This document shows, one piece after another, positions 27,767 through 37,311 of a stretch of 64,000 nucleotides of DNA. Numbering within the stretch: the first letter of the stretch is position 1; every line of letters begins with the position of its first letter. The notes under the pieces are model-generated. The model saw only the letters and a list, made by a program, of their open reading frames with translations, was not told where the DNA came from and did not search any database. The DNA comes from Actinophytocola xanthii (GTDB taxonomy: Bacteria > Actinomycetota > Actinomycetes > Mycobacteriales > Pseudonocardiaceae), in the NCBI RefSeq assembly GCF_001921205.1, contig NZ_MSIE01000006.1, positions 1-64,000 of the forward strand, written 5' to 3'. The position numbers were made by a program, and so were the translations under genes.

Positions 27767-29962
27767 ATGAACGACGTAAGGCCTGGAGCCGACCCGAGCG
27801 TGCTGCCGCCCGACGACCTGCGCCGGCTCGTGACCGGTGCGCACCACGCCCCACACTCGGTGCTGGGCGTGCACTCCGACCACGCCGGTACGACCATCGC
27901 CAGGGCCTACCGCCCGGGCGCCAAGGCCGTCACCCTGCTGGCGGGTGAGCAGCGGTACCCCCTCAACGAGACCGCGGACGGTGTGTTCACCACCGTACTG
28001 CCGGAAGCCCCCGGCGGATATCTGTTCGAAGTGGACTACGGCGGAGATCCGGTTCTCGTCGACGACCCCTACCGCTGGCTGCCCACGCTGGGCGAGCTGG
28101 ACCTGCACCTGCTGGGCGAGGGCCGCCATGAGCGGCTCTGGCGGGTGCTCGGCGCGCACGTGCGCTCCTACGACACCCCGACCGGTCCGGTCGAGGGCAC
28201 CTCGTTCGCGGTCTGGGCACCCAACGCCCGCGGCGTGCGCGTGACCGGTGACTTCGACGGCTGGGACGGCCGGGCCAACGCCATGCGCTCGCTCGGTTCC
28301 TCCGGCGTGTGGGAGCTGTTCATCCCCGGGCTGCCCGCCGGCACCTGCTACAAGTTCCGCATCCTCGGCCCCGACGGCACCTGGCACGAGAAGGCCGACC
28401 CGATGGCGTACGCGACCGAGGTCCCGCCGGCCACGGCGTCCAAGGTGGCGGTGTCGCGCTACGAGTGGGCCGACCAGGAGTGGATCGGCCGGCGGGACGC
28501 GACGGCCTGGCACAACGCGCCGATGAGCGTCTACGAAGTGCACCTGGGCTCCTGGAAGCAGGGCCTGAGCTACCGGGAGCTGGCCACCGAACTGGCCGAC
28601 TACGTCTCCGAGCACGGGTTCACCCACGTCGAGCTGCTGCCGGTAGCCGAGCACCCGTTCGGCGGGTCCTGGGGCTACCAGGTCACCTCGTACTACGCCC
28701 CGACCGCGCGGTTCGGCTCCCCGGACGACTTCCGGTACCTGGTCGACACCCTGCACAAGCGCGGCATCGGCGTGATCATGGACTGGGTGCCGGCGCACTT
28801 CCCCAAGGACGCCTGGGCGCTGGCCCGCTTCGACGGCACCACGCTCTACGAGCACGGCGACCCCCGCCGCGGCGAGCAACCCGACTGGGGCACGCTCGTG
28901 TTCGACTTCGGCCGTACCGAGGTGCGCAACTTCCTGGTGGCCAACGCGCTCTACTGGATCGAGGAGTTCCACATCGACGGGCTGCGGGTCGACGCGGTCG
29001 CCTCGATGCTCTACCTCGACTACTCGCGCAAGGAGGGCGAGTGGCTGCCCAACATCCACGGTGGACGTGAGAACCTCGACGCCGTGCGGTTCCTGCAGGA
29101 GCTGAACGCGACCGTCTACAAGCACCACCCCGGCGCGATCATGGTCGCCGAGGAGTCGACGGCCTGGCCCGGGGTCACCCGGCCCACCCACCTCGGCGGC
29201 CTGGGCTTCGGGTTCAAGTGGAACATGGGCTGGATGCACGACACGCTCAGCTACTTCGGCCACGACCCGGTCTACCGTTCCTACCACCACAACGAGATCA
29301 CGTTCTCGCTGATGTACGCCTGGAGCGAGAACTACGTCCTGCCGCTCTCCCACGACGAGGTCGTGCACGGGAAGGGCTCGCTGTGGACCCGCATGCCCGG
29401 CGACGAGTGGAACAAGGCCGCCGGCCTCCGCTCGCTGCTCGCGTTGATGTGGGCCCATCCCGGCAAGCAGCTGCTGTTCATGGGCGGTGAGCTCGGCCAG
29501 GCCCAGGAGTGGTCGGAGAGCCGCTCGCTGGACTGGCACCTGCTCGAGGACCCCCTGCACGCCGGGATCCAGCGGCTGATCGGCGACCTCAACCGCGCCT
29601 ACCGGCAGTACCCGGCGCTCTACGCCACCGACGTCCGCCCCGACGGCTTCTCCTGGATCGACGCCAACGACTCGGCCAACAACGTGGCGAGCTTCCTGCG
29701 CCTCGACCCGACCGCACCGGGCTCGGTGGTGGCCTGCGTGGCCAACTTCGCCGGCCACCCGCAGCGCGACTACCGGGTCGGGCTGCCCCACACCGGCCGC
29801 TGGCGGGAGATCCTCAACACCGACGCGCAGGACTACGGCGGGTCCGGGTGGGGCAACCTCGGCGGGGTCGACGCGACCGAGGACCCGTGGCACGGGCAGC
29901 CGGCCTCCGCCCTGCTGCAGCTCCCGCCGCAGGGTGTGGTCTGGCTGGCACCGGACGCCTGA
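27767..29962 (+). CDS. glgB: 1,4-alpha-glucan branching enzyme GlgB
   Basis: A 731-residue GH13_9 branching enzyme that cuts an alpha-1,4 chain and reattaches it by an alpha-1,6 bond. Two N-terminal carbohydrate-binding domains (about 1-105 and 110-225, with [19 protein letters not shown]) precede the barrel. Catalytic residues: Asp409 in [11 protein letters not shown], Glu462 in IMVAEEST, Asp530 in [12 protein letters not shown]. The start is ATG 27767. It completes the treS-mak-glgE-glgB set on this strand, and the MFS gene follows after 3 bases. Confidence 0.96.
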   Translation: MNDVRPGADPSVLPPDDLRRLVTGAHHAPHSVLGVHSDHAGTTIARAYRPGAKAVTLLAGEQRYPLNETADGVFTTVLPEAPGGYLFEVDYGGDPVLVDDPYRWLPTLGELDLHLLGEGRHERLWRVLGAHVRSYDTPTGPVEGTSFAVWAPNARGVRVTGDFDGWDGRANAMRSLGSSGVWELFIPGLPAGTCYKFRILGPDGTWHEKADPMAYATEVPPATASKVAVSRYEWADQEWIGRRDATAWHNAPMSVYEVHLGSWKQGLSYRELATELADYVSEHGFTHVELLPVAEHPFGGSWGYQVTSYYAPTARFGSPDDFRYLVDTLHKRGIGVIMDWVPAHFPKDAWALARFDGTTLYEHGDPRRGEQPDWGTLVFDFGRTEVRNFLVANALYWIEEFHIDGLRVDAVASMLYLDYSRKEGEWLPNIHGGRENLDAVRFLQELNATVYKHHPGAIMVAEESTAWPGVTRPTHLGGLGFGFKWNMGWMHDTLSYFGHDPVYRSYHHNEITFSLMYAWSENYVLPLSHDEVVHGKGSLWTRMPGDEWNKAAGLRSLLALMWAHPGKQLLFMGGELGQAQEWSESRSLDWHLLEDPLHAGIQRLIGDLNRAYRQYPALYATDVRPDGFSWIDANDSANNVASFLRLDPTAPGSVVACVANFAGHPQRDYRVGLPHTGRWREILNTDAQDYGGSGWGNLGGVDATEDPWHGQPASALLQLPPQGVVWLAPDA

Positions 29963-29965
29963 GGC

Positions 29966-31132
29966 TTGCGGGCCTACCGGGAGCTGCTCGGCGTTGCGGG
30001 TGTGCTCCGGCTGACCGGCGCGGTTCTGCTGAGCCGCCTGTCGACGTCGATGTTCACCCTCTCGGTGCTCGTCGCGACGACGGGCACCTACGGATACGCG
30101 CAGGCGGGGCTGCTGATGCTGGCCTTCGCGGCGACCAACGCGGTGCTGGGGCCGGTGCGCGGCCGGCTTGCCGACCGGTGGGGCGCCCGGCGGCTCGTGC
30201 TCTGGCTGCTGGCCGGCCACCTCCTCGCCTACGGCGGCCTGCTGGCCGGGCTCGCGACCGCGGCCCCGGCCTGGGTGGTCGCGGTCGCGGTGGTCGCGCT
30301 CGGGGCGAGCGTGCCGCCGACCGGGCCGGTCGTGCGCGGGCTGTGGCCCCACCTGGTGCCGGCCGACCGGCTGCCCACGGCCTACGCCTTCGACGCCGCG
30401 CTGAACAGCGCCACGTTCGTGTCCGGTCCGGTGCTCGCCGGCGGGCTGCTGTTCGTGCTGCCCGCCTACGGCGCGCTCGCGATCACCGGCTGCGTCAAGC
30501 TCGCGGGCGACACGCTGGTCGCGCTGGCACCGGTGATGCGCCGGCACACCGCCGCCCCGCAGCGGCAGCGAGGGCTGCTGGGACCGCTGGCCGTCGGCCG
30601 GGTCCGGCTGCTGCTCGCCATGATCGTCCTCGACACGGTCGCGTTCGGCAGCCTCGAGGTCACCGCGGTTGCGGCGACCGCCGGGCAGGGATCGGCGGGC
30701 CTGTTCACCGCCGCGCTCGCCCTGGGGGCGGTGGTGAGCGGGATCGGCTACGGGGCACGGACCTGGCCGGGCAGCCAACGCGTCCAGCTGGTGGTACTGC
30801 ACGCCACGGCGGCGGTGCTGCTGGCCGCCGGCTCGCTGGCCGGGCCGCACGGTATCGGCCTGGCCGCCATCGCCGCGGTGTTCGCCGGGTTCGGGCTGCT
30901 CAACGGGCCGGTGGAGACGCTGCAGCAGGTCCTGATCGGCGAGCTCAGCCCGCCGGGCCAGCGGATCGAGGCGTTCGCCTGGGTGTTCAGCGTGATGTGG
31001 GCCGGCTTCGGGATCGGCACCACGGTCGCCGGGCAGCTTGCCGCCCCGGGCACCACCGGGCCCATGCTGCTCGCCGCGGCGGTGGCGCAGGCGGCGGTCG
31101 TGCCGCTCGCCGCGGTCGGGCTGCGCCGGTGA
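29966..31132 (+). CDS. MFS transporter
   Basis: A 388-residue membrane protein with about 11-12 hydrophobic segments and the MFS motif A-like loop GRLADRWGARRL near residue 65. It lacks clear substrate motifs. It is probably an efflux-type major facilitator with a proton antiport mechanism. The only sensible start is TTG 29966, three bases after the glgB stop, which suggests read-through expression from glgB. Whether it exports a sugar is unknown. Confidence 0.87.
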   Translation: MRAYRELLGVAGVLRLTGAVLLSRLSTSMFTLSVLVATTGTYGYAQAGLLMLAFAATNAVLGPVRGRLADRWGARRLVLWLLAGHLLAYGGLLAGLATAAPAWVVAVAVVALGASVPPTGPVVRGLWPHLVPADRLPTAYAFDAALNSATFVSGPVLAGGLLFVLPAYGALAITGCVKLAGDTLVALAPVMRRHTAAPQRQRGLLGPLAVGRVRLLLAMIVLDTVAFGSLEVTAVAATAGQGSAGLFTAALALGAVVSGIGYGARTWPGSQRVQLVVLHATAAVLLAAGSLAGPHGIGLAAIAAVFAGFGLLNGPVETLQQVLIGELSPPGQRIEAFAWVFSVMWAGFGIGTTVAGQLAAPGTTGPMLLAAAVAQAAVVPLAAVGLRR

Positions 31133-31212
31133 CCCCGCTGTCGGGGTCGCCGGACCGGCCGGATCGTGCCGGTCTCCCACGCCCACCCCGCCGGGTTCGG
31201 CACACTGGTGGC

Positions 31213-32625
31213 GTGCGTACCCGACTCCCCGCCGCCGTTCGCCTGGTCGCGCCGGTGCTGCTGCTCGTCGCGAGCCTCGCCGCGTGCACGAACGCCATCG
31301 CCGGGGAACCGGTGAGCACCGGCTCGGTCCTCAGCGAGACCAACCCGGACCAGCCGGGCGGGATCGACCCGTCGTTCGTGAAGAACACCGACGGCGGTCC
31401 CATCGACCAGCTGGCCGCGGCCGTGCTCACCGACGTGCGGTCCTACTGGACAGAGACCTTCCCGGCCACCTTCGACGGCAAGGAGTGGGAGGACCTGTCC
31501 GGCGGCTACTACTCGGTGGACACCTCCTCCGACGACGCCCCGGCGCCGCCCTGCGTGCAGCAGGCCTCCGACGTCGAGGGCAACGCGTTCTACTGCCCGT
31601 CCGAGGACGTGATCGCCTGGGACCGGGCCGCCCTGCTGCCCGTGCTCAAGGAGCGCTTCGGCGAGGCGGCGGTCATGCTCGTGCTCGCCCACGAGATGGG
31701 CCACGCCGTCCAGCGCCGAGCCGGCCTGACCCCCGACGAGCAGCGCGCGAACCCCGAGCGCTACCCGACGATCCTGATCGAAGCACAGGCCGACTGCTAC
31801 GCGGGCGCGTTCGTTCGCTGGGTCGCCGACGGGAAGGCGGCCCACCTGCAGGTCGCCGACGACCGGCTGGACGCCGCACTCGAGTCGCTGATCACCTTCC
31901 GCGACCCGGTCGGCACCGAGCAGACCGACGAGGGCGCGCACGGCGACTCCTTCGACCGCGTCTCCGCGTTCCAGGACGGCTACGGCTCCGGCGCCACCCT
32001 CTGCGCCGACATCAGCATCGACAACCGCACGTTCACCCAACGCGGCTTCCGCAGCGCCGCCGACGCCGAACGCGGCGGCAACCTGCCGTTCGACCAGCTC
32101 GTGACCAGCATCACCGAGGACCTGACCGCGTACTTCGCCACCGTGGTCCGCGAACAGGGCGGCACCTGGACCGACCCCACGCTGACCAGCGGCGAGGCCG
32201 CCGCCGAGTGCGCCGGCTCCGAACAGGGGCCGATCGCGTTCTGCGCCGAGGGCGACGCGATCGAGGTGACCGCCGAGGAGGAGCTGCCCAAGCTGCACAC
32301 CGAGATCGGCGACTACGCCACCGGCATCCTCCTCGCCAGCCGCTACGGCATGGCCACGCTCGACGCGCTCGGCAAGCCGCTGGAAGGCGAGCGGGCGCAA
32401 CGGCAGCTGCTGTGCCTGTCCGGCTCCTACACCGGGACGCTGCTGGCCCGTACCGAGGGCTTCACCCTGTCCCCCGGCGACCTGGACGAGGCCATCCAGG
32501 TGCTGCTGCGCTACGACTACCCCGGCCGGGACACCGCCGGCGAGGCCATCGACACCGGCTACGAGCGGGTCTCGGTGTTCCGCAAGGGCACCCTGGAGGG
32601 TCCGGCCGCCTGCGAGCTGACCTGA
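31213..32625 (+). CDS. Lipoprotein with neutral zinc metallopeptidase motif (paralogue 1)
   Basis: A 470-residue predicted lipoprotein: signal peptide with lipobox LAAC, Cys25 as lipidation site. Residues 50-310 resemble the putative neutral zinc metallopeptidase (YpfJ) family, with VLAHEMGHAVQRR (His160, Glu161, His164) and a downstream EAQADCYAGAF that can give the third ligand. The C-terminal 150 residues repeat helical features without a motif. The start is GTG 31213, which opens the signal peptide. It is followed by a paralogue 73 bases downstream. An extracytoplasmic peptidase role is inferred from the motif. Confidence 0.85.
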   Translation: MRTRLPAAVRLVAPVLLLVASLAACTNAIAGEPVSTGSVLSETNPDQPGGIDPSFVKNTDGGPIDQLAAAVLTDVRSYWTETFPATFDGKEWEDLSGGYYSVDTSSDDAPAPPCVQQASDVEGNAFYCPSEDVIAWDRAALLPVLKERFGEAAVMLVLAHEMGHAVQRRAGLTPDEQRANPERYPTILIEAQADCYAGAFVRWVADGKAAHLQVADDRLDAALESLITFRDPVGTEQTDEGAHGDSFDRVSAFQDGYGSGATLCADISIDNRTFTQRGFRSAADAERGGNLPFDQLVTSITEDLTAYFATVVREQGGTWTDPTLTSGEAAAECAGSEQGPIAFCAEGDAIEVTAEEELPKLHTEIGDYATGILLASRYGMATLDALGKPLEGERAQRQLLCLSGSYTGTLLARTEGFTLSPGDLDEAIQVLLRYDYPGRDTAGEAIDTGYERVSVFRKGTLEGPAACELT

Positions 32626-32698
32626 CCGTTCCCGCCCCGCCCGTCCGTGGCGGCCAGTACTGTGCGCACAGCAAAGCGGGGTATGGAGGGTGGAGTAG

Positions 32699-34177
32699 AT
32701 GCGAGCTGTGCTGCGGGCCGGCCTGACGGTCGCCCTGGTGGTGGCGGCAGCGGCGTCGCTCGGCGCATGCGCCGGGAAGGCCGTCAGCGGGACCCCGCTG
32801 GCCGTGGGCAACCTGGACACGACGAGCGCGGGCGGGCTCGAGGTGACCGACGGGCCGAGCGGGCCGCGGGACGGCGTCGAGGACGCCAGCCTGGAGGTCG
32901 AGGGCGCCGACGGCGGCGAGATGGACCGGCTGGCGATCAACGCCATCGCCGACCTCTACGAGTACTGGGGCGAGCAGCTGCCCAAGCACTTCGACCAGGA
33001 GTTCGAGCCGCTCCAGCGGCTGCTGTCCTACGACTCCGGCGGCGCCGGAGTGCAGATCTGCGGTGCGAGCACGGCCGATCTGGTCAACGCCTTCTACTGC
33101 GGCGGGGGCGGCGAGGACGCGATCGCCTGGGACCGGGGCAAGCTGCTGCCGATGCTCAACGAGATGTTCGGGCCGATGTCGGTGGTCGGCGTGCTGGCGC
33201 ACGAGATGGGCCACGCCGTGCAGTTCCGGCTCGGGGAGAAGAGCAACATCAGCCAGTCCACGCCGACGATCGTGCGCGAGCAGCAGGCCGACTGCTACAT
33301 GGGCAACTTCTTCCGCTACGTGGCCGAGGACCGCTCCGCCCACTTCCAGATCAACACCGGCAAGGGCCTCAACGACATCCTCGCCACGCTGTTCTTCATC
33401 CGCGACCCGGCGGGGCTCGACCACCGCACCCAGGGGGCGCACGGGCTGGCGTTCGACCGGGTGTACGCGTTCCAGGAGGGCTTCACCAACCCGCCGACCC
33501 GCTGTGCGGAGATGGACCCCGAGGAGATCGAGGGCCGCATCGCGGAGCGGGAGCGCAGCGACAACGAGATGCAGTCCAACGCGAACGAGGGCGACATCGA
33601 CCCGACCGCCGAGGAGATCCAGGCCTACCTGCGGGACAGCCTCAACCAGGCGTTCGAGGACAACGAGGCGGAGCAGCCCGAGATCGTCGAGAACGGTTCG
33701 ACCTGCGAGAACGGCGAGGCGACCGCTCCGGTCACCTACTGCCCGGAGGAGAACCTGGTCGGCTACGACGCCGACGCGCTGCGCGAGATCGCCGCGAAGC
33801 CCGACCCCGCCGCGCCGCCGGGTGAGGAGGGCGAGGGCGGCCTCGGCGACTTCGCCGCGTTCGCCGAGATCGCCTCGCGCTACGCCCTGGCCATCCAGAA
33901 GTCGGTCGGCCTCCCGCTCGACGACGAGAACGCGGGCCTGCGCACGGCCTGCCTGACCGGAGCCTGGGCCGGCTACACCGACGAGGAGACCGAGGACCGC
34001 GACCTGCGGCTGGCCATCGGCGACCTCGACGAGGCGGTCGCCGAGCTCCTGCAGGACGACTCCCTGGTCGCCGCGGACGTCAACGGCAAGCAGGTGGCCT
34101 CCGGCTTCGCCCGGGTCGAGGCCTTCCGCCGCGGCTACATGGAGGGCCCAGCCCCCTGCACCACGGACTTCGCCTGA
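32699..34177 (+). CDS. Lipoprotein with neutral zinc metallopeptidase motif (paralogue 2)
   Basis: A 492-residue predicted lipoprotein, lipobox LGAC with Cys24. It shares layout with the preceding gene: VLAHEMGHAVQFR (His168, Glu169, His172) and EQQADCYMGNFFRYVAEDRSAHFQ (in part) with the family's EQQADC pattern. An acidic middle region (DPEEIEGRIAERERSDNE) and an acidic Pro/Gly linker set it apart. ATG 32699 is the start. A 12-base palindrome, CTGTGCGCACAG (32660-32671), lies in its upstream gap. The gene ends just before a strong bidirectional terminator. Confidence 0.86.
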   Translation: MRAVLRAGLTVALVVAAAASLGACAGKAVSGTPLAVGNLDTTSAGGLEVTDGPSGPRDGVEDASLEVEGADGGEMDRLAINAIADLYEYWGEQLPKHFDQEFEPLQRLLSYDSGGAGVQICGASTADLVNAFYCGGGGEDAIAWDRGKLLPMLNEMFGPMSVVGVLAHEMGHAVQFRLGEKSNISQSTPTIVREQQADCYMGNFFRYVAEDRSAHFQINTGKGLNDILATLFFIRDPAGLDHRTQGAHGLAFDRVYAFQEGFTNPPTRCAEMDPEEIEGRIAERERSDNEMQSNANEGDIDPTAEEIQAYLRDSLNQAFEDNEAEQPEIVENGSTCENGEATAPVTYCPEENLVGYDADALREIAAKPDPAAPPGEEGEGGLGDFAAFAEIASRYALAIQKSVGLPLDDENAGLRTACLTGAWAGYTDEETEDRDLRLAIGDLDEAVAELLQDDSLVAADVNGKQVASGFARVEAFRRGYMEGPAPCTTDFA

Positions 34178-34193
34178 GCCCTTGCCCCCACAA

Positions 34194-34228
34194 CGAGGCC
34201 CCCGGTCCACCTCGGACCGGGGGCCTCG
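34194..34228. terminator. Strong hairpin terminator, probably bidirectional
   Basis: CGAGGCCCCCGGTCC (34194-34208) pairs perfectly with GGACCGGGGGCCTCG (34214-34228) across the loop ACCTC, and TGTTT follows on the plus strand. A 15-bp GC-rich stem with a T-rich tail is a good intrinsic terminator. It separates the convergent metallopeptidase lipoprotein and thioredoxin-TPR genes, so it can serve both. Confidence 0.88.
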
Positions 34229-34242
34229 TGTTTCGACGGGGG

Positions 34243-35223
34243 TCAGTAGAGAGCGCTGGCCAGGTCGCGGCGGGCCTTGGCGACGAGCGGGTCCTCGGCC
34301 GGGAACAGGCCGAACAGCTCCACCAGATGAGTACGGGCCCGGTCGCGGTCGCTGCCGGCCGTGCGCCGGATGACGGCGATCAGCCGGGCGAACGCCTGCT
34401 CCACCCGCTGGCTCGCGAGCTCGACGTCGGCCGCGGCGAGCTGGGCGTCGATGTCCTCCGGGGAGGTGTCGGCGCGGACCACCACCGACGGGTCGGCCCC
34501 CTCGGCCCTGGCCAGGAAGCGGACCTGCGCCAAGGCGGCCCTGGCCTGCTCGTTGGCCGGCTCGGCGTCGAGGATCTTCTGGTAGGCGGCCTCCGCGGCG
34601 GCGTAGTCGCCCTGCTCGAACGCGTCCTCGGCGGCGACGAAGCGCGGGTCCTCCGGCTCGGGCAGTGGCTCGTCGCCCTCGACCGGGGCGCCGGACTCGG
34701 CGGCCCGGATGCCCGGCAGCCGGTCGCGCAGCGCGTCGAGCAGCCCGGCGATCCACTGCCTGATCTGGGGCTCCGGCTGGGCGCCCGCGAACGCCTCGAC
34801 CGGCTGGCCGCCGGCGATCGCGACCACGGTCGGGATCGACTGGACGCCGAACAGCTGGGCGATCCGGGGGTTCGCGTCGACGTCGACCTTCGCCAGGATC
34901 CAGGCGCCGTTGCCGGCCTGGGCCAGCCGCTCGAGCACCGGGGAGAGCTGCTTGCACGGGCCGCACCACTCGGCCCACAGGTCGACGATCACCGGAACCT
35001 GCAGCGAGCGCTCGACCACCTCGGTCTGGAAGCTCGCCTCGGTCACCTCGACGACGAAACCGCCGCCGTTCTGGCTCGGCGGGCCGCCGTCCTGGGGTTG
35101 CCGCTCCGAGGGGGGCGGTGCGTTGCGGGCCGCCTCCGCCCGGGCCTTGAGGCCCGACAGATCGACGGCACCGGAGAGCGCGGCCGACATGGCCGCTGTC
35201 TGACGTGGGTCTGGCCTTGTCAC
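34243..35223 (-). CDS. Thioredoxin-TPR protein (CnoX/YbbN-like)
   Basis: A 326-residue protein with a thioredoxin domain (about residues 50-165) that retains WCGPC in [16 protein letters not shown] and the cis-proline in [11 protein letters not shown]-like helices follow from about residue 195 to 326, beginning [21 protein letters not shown]-like ([16 protein letters not shown]). This architecture matches YbbN/CnoX holdases that protect proteins under oxidative stress; the intact CxxC suggests reductase activity as well. GTG 35223 is taken as start over a longer frame, giving a normal cytoplasmic N-terminus. Confidence 0.88.
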   Translation of the reverse strand: MTRPDPRQTAAMSAALSGAVDLSGLKARAEAARNAPPPSERQPQDGGPPSQNGGGFVVEVTEASFQTEVVERSLQVPVIVDLWAEWCGPCKQLSPVLERLAQAGNGAWILAKVDVDANPRIAQLFGVQSIPTVVAIAGGQPVEAFAGAQPEPQIRQWIAGLLDALRDRLPGIRAAESGAPVEGDEPLPEPEDPRFVAAEDAFEQGDYAAAEAAYQKILDAEPANEQARAALAQVRFLARAEGADPSVVVRADTSPEDIDAQLAAADVELASQRVEQAFARLIAVIRRTAGSDRDRARTHLVELFGLFPAEDPLVAKARRDLASALY

Positions 35224-35379
35224 AGCTCTATCCTGGCACGGGGTCGGGGTGGGCCGTCGGGCCGATGCTGGCAACTCGCCAGAAGCGAACACCCCTCGGG
35301 GCCGGAGCCCGCCCCTCGACCGGGTGAACCGCTACGCGGCGCCAGGGGCCGGGCAGCCGGCACTGCCCGACCGCCGCGC

Positions 35380-35676
35380 CTACTCCGCCAGGTGCCGCTC
35401 GACCCGCTCGACCTTCTCGACCAGCTGGTTCGTGTACCCGGGACGGATGTCCGCCTTGAGGACGAGGCTCACCCGGGGGGCGCCCCGCTGGACGACGTCG
35501 ACGGCCTGCTTGACCACGGCCATCACCTCGTCCCACTCTCCCTCGACCGTGGTGAACATGCTCGTGGTCTCGCACGGCAGACCCGACTCCCGGACCACCC
35601 GCACCGCCTCGGCCACCGCCTTGCTCACACTGTCCGACTCGCCACCCGCCGGGGCGACGCTGAACGCGACAAGCAC
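35380..35676 (-). CDS. MTH1187/YkoF-family thiamine-binding protein
   Basis: A 98-residue protein of the MTH1187 (DUF77) family. The family pattern is clear: LVAFSVAPAGG at the N-terminus, SGLPCETTSMFTTVEGEWDEVM in part mid-protein, and RVSLVLKADIRPG near the end. Members form ferredoxin-like dimers that bind thiamine or related small molecules. The start is GTG 35676. It is divergent from the MarR gene, 73 bases away. Confidence 0.87.
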   Translation of the reverse strand: MLVAFSVAPAGGESDSVSKAVAEAVRVVRESGLPCETTSMFTTVEGEWDEVMAVVKQAVDVVQRGAPRVSLVLKADIRPGYTNQLVEKVERVERHLAE

Positions 35677-35749
35677 GCCTACTCCTCTCCCGCTCACCTG
35701 AACTGTGTCTGGGCACCCTGGCCGGTACCCGGTGGTAACTTCAACCGCC

Positions 35750-36253
35750 ATGAGCCCGCGAGTGCTGCCGTTCGATCCGATCGCCCGCGCGGCGGAGCTG
35801 TGGTCGGAGCGAGTGGGCCCGTCCGGGGCGATGGCGGCGGTGACCAGCATCATGCGCGTCCAGCAGGTGCTGCAGTCCGCTGTGGACGCCGCACTGCGGC
35901 CGCACGGGCTGACCTTCGCCCGGTACGAGGCACTGGTCCTGCTGACCTTCTCCAAGCGGGGCAGCCTGCCGATGCGGGTCATGGGCGAGCGGCTGCAGCT
36001 GCACCCGACCAGCGTGACCAACATCGTCGACCGGCTGGAGGCCGACGGGCTGGTCAAGCGGATCCCGCACCCGACCGACCGGCGAACGACGCTGGCCGAG
36101 ATCACCGAGGCAGGCCGGCAGCGGCGTGAGCAGGCCACCGCTGCCGTGACGGAGATCGACTTCGGGCTGCGCGGGCTGACCGACCGCCAGACGGCCCAGC
36201 TCACCGAGCTGCTGGCCAAGGTGCGCAAGGCCGTCGGGGACTTCGAGGACTGA
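35750..36253 (+). CDS. MarR-family transcriptional regulator
   Basis: A 167-residue winged-helix repressor. The DNA-binding core is MRVMGERLQLHPTSVTNIVDRLEADGLVKR (in part LHPTSVTNIVDRLE) with wing PHPTDRRTTLAEIT. The start is ATG 35750 (MSPRVLPFD). It runs convergent to an ABC-2 type exporter operon that ends 12 bases past its stop, and it diverges from the thiamine-binding protein gene. It may control either neighbour; no operator palindrome was obvious in the 73-base gap. Confidence 0.9.
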   Translation: MSPRVLPFDPIARAAELWSERVGPSGAMAAVTSIMRVQQVLQSAVDAALRPHGLTFARYEALVLLTFSKRGSLPMRVMGERLQLHPTSVTNIVDRLEADGLVKRIPHPTDRRTTLAEITEAGRQRREQATAAVTEIDFGLRGLTDRQTAQLTELLAKVRKAVGDFED

Positions 36254-36264
36254 CCCCCCGCGGC

Positions 36265-37311
36265 TCAGCTGTCCTCCCACTGGAACACCTTGGCCGAGAT
36301 GGCCCCCACCACGACGACGAACGCGGTAAGCACCAGGCACGGGACCAGCAGGGCGCTCGCGTCCCGGCCGCGGACCAGGAAGTCCATGATCCCGTCGTTC
36401 ATGTGACGCAGCGGGAACACGTTCGACACCGCCTGCATCCAGGCCGGGCTCTGGTCGATCGGGAAGAACGTGCCGGACAGGAAGGCCATCGGCAACACCA
36501 CGATGTTGGCCGCGCCGGAGGCGGCCTCCTCGGTGCGGCACAGCGCCCCGACGAGCATGCCGATCGCGAAGAAGGCCAGCACCCCGAGCAGGAACACCGG
36601 GACCGCCAGCACCCAGGTGCCGACCAGCTGCAGGCCGAACACCGGGAGGGCGCCGATCCCGAGGAAGATCAGGGCCTGGACCATGGCCACGCCGATCGTC
36701 ACGACGACCCGTGAGGTGAGCACGGTCGTGGCCCGGACCGGGGCGAGCCGGATCCGCCGCAGGACCTGCTTCTTGCGCCAGTTGACCAGGGTCAACGCGG
36801 CGCCGAACACGGAGGTCACCGCGACCCCCCAGGACATCACGCCCGGGGTGATGTACTGGATCGGCTTGAGCGAGGAGTCCTCCACGTTGGACGTGTCGAC
36901 CGTGTACCGCGGGGCCTGGTTCGTGTCGGCCAGGTTCAGCTGGTTGACCACGCCGTCGACGATGCCGCGGATGGTGCCGGCCTGGGTCTGGTCGCTGGCC
37001 GCGAAGCGGAACGTCAGCGCCTCGCCGCGCTGCTCGATCGCGGCCGGGAGGTCGCCGTCGCGCACCAGCCGGACCGCCTCGTCCATCGAGTCGTGGCGTT
37101 CCAGCTCCAGGACGCCGGTCTCACGCAGCGCGGTGATCACCGGCCCCTCGCCGACCGCGCCGACGGTGATCTTCTCCGCGCCGGCGTCCCGGAACAGCAG
37201 GCCGAACACGACCAGGAACATCAGCGGGAAGACGAAGGTGAAGAACAGGGTCGCCCGGTCCCGGTAGAACCCCTTGAGCATGGCGAGCGCGAGGCTCCTG
37301 AACGCGGTCAC
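36265..37311 (-). CDS. ABC-2 type transporter permease
   Basis: A 348-residue membrane protein: one N-terminal transmembrane segment (LFFTFVFPLMFLVVFGLLF), an extracytoplasmic domain of about 130 residues, then five further segments ending near LVLTAFVVVVGAIS. This is the classic DrrB/YhgE-type ABC-2 layout. It pairs with the ATPase gene upstream, overlapping it by 4 bases. The substrate is likely a drug, lipid or other hydrophobic compound, which is family-level knowledge and not readable from sequence. Confidence 0.9.
   Translation of the reverse strand: MTAFRSLALAMLKGFYRDRATLFFTFVFPLMFLVVFGLLFRDAGAEKITVGAVGEGPVITALRETGVLELERHDSMDEAVRLVRDGDLPAAIEQRGEALTFRFAASDQTQAGTIRGIVDGVVNQLNLADTNQAPRYTVDTSNVEDSSLKPIQYITPGVMSWGVAVTSVFGAALTLVNWRKKQVLRRIRLAPVRATTVLTSRVVVTIGVAMVQALIFLGIGALPVFGLQLVGTWVLAVPVFLLGVLAFFAIGMLVGALCRTEEAASGAANIVVLPMAFLSGTFFPIDQSPAWMQAVSNVFPLRHMNDGIMDFLVRGRDASALLVPCLVLTAFVVVVGAISAKVFQWEDS

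Noticed and set aside
27638-31186. A 1182-codon minus-strand frame opposite glgB and the MFS gene
   Set aside because: The composition is low-complexity, no motif is present, and the plus strand carries complete known enzymes.
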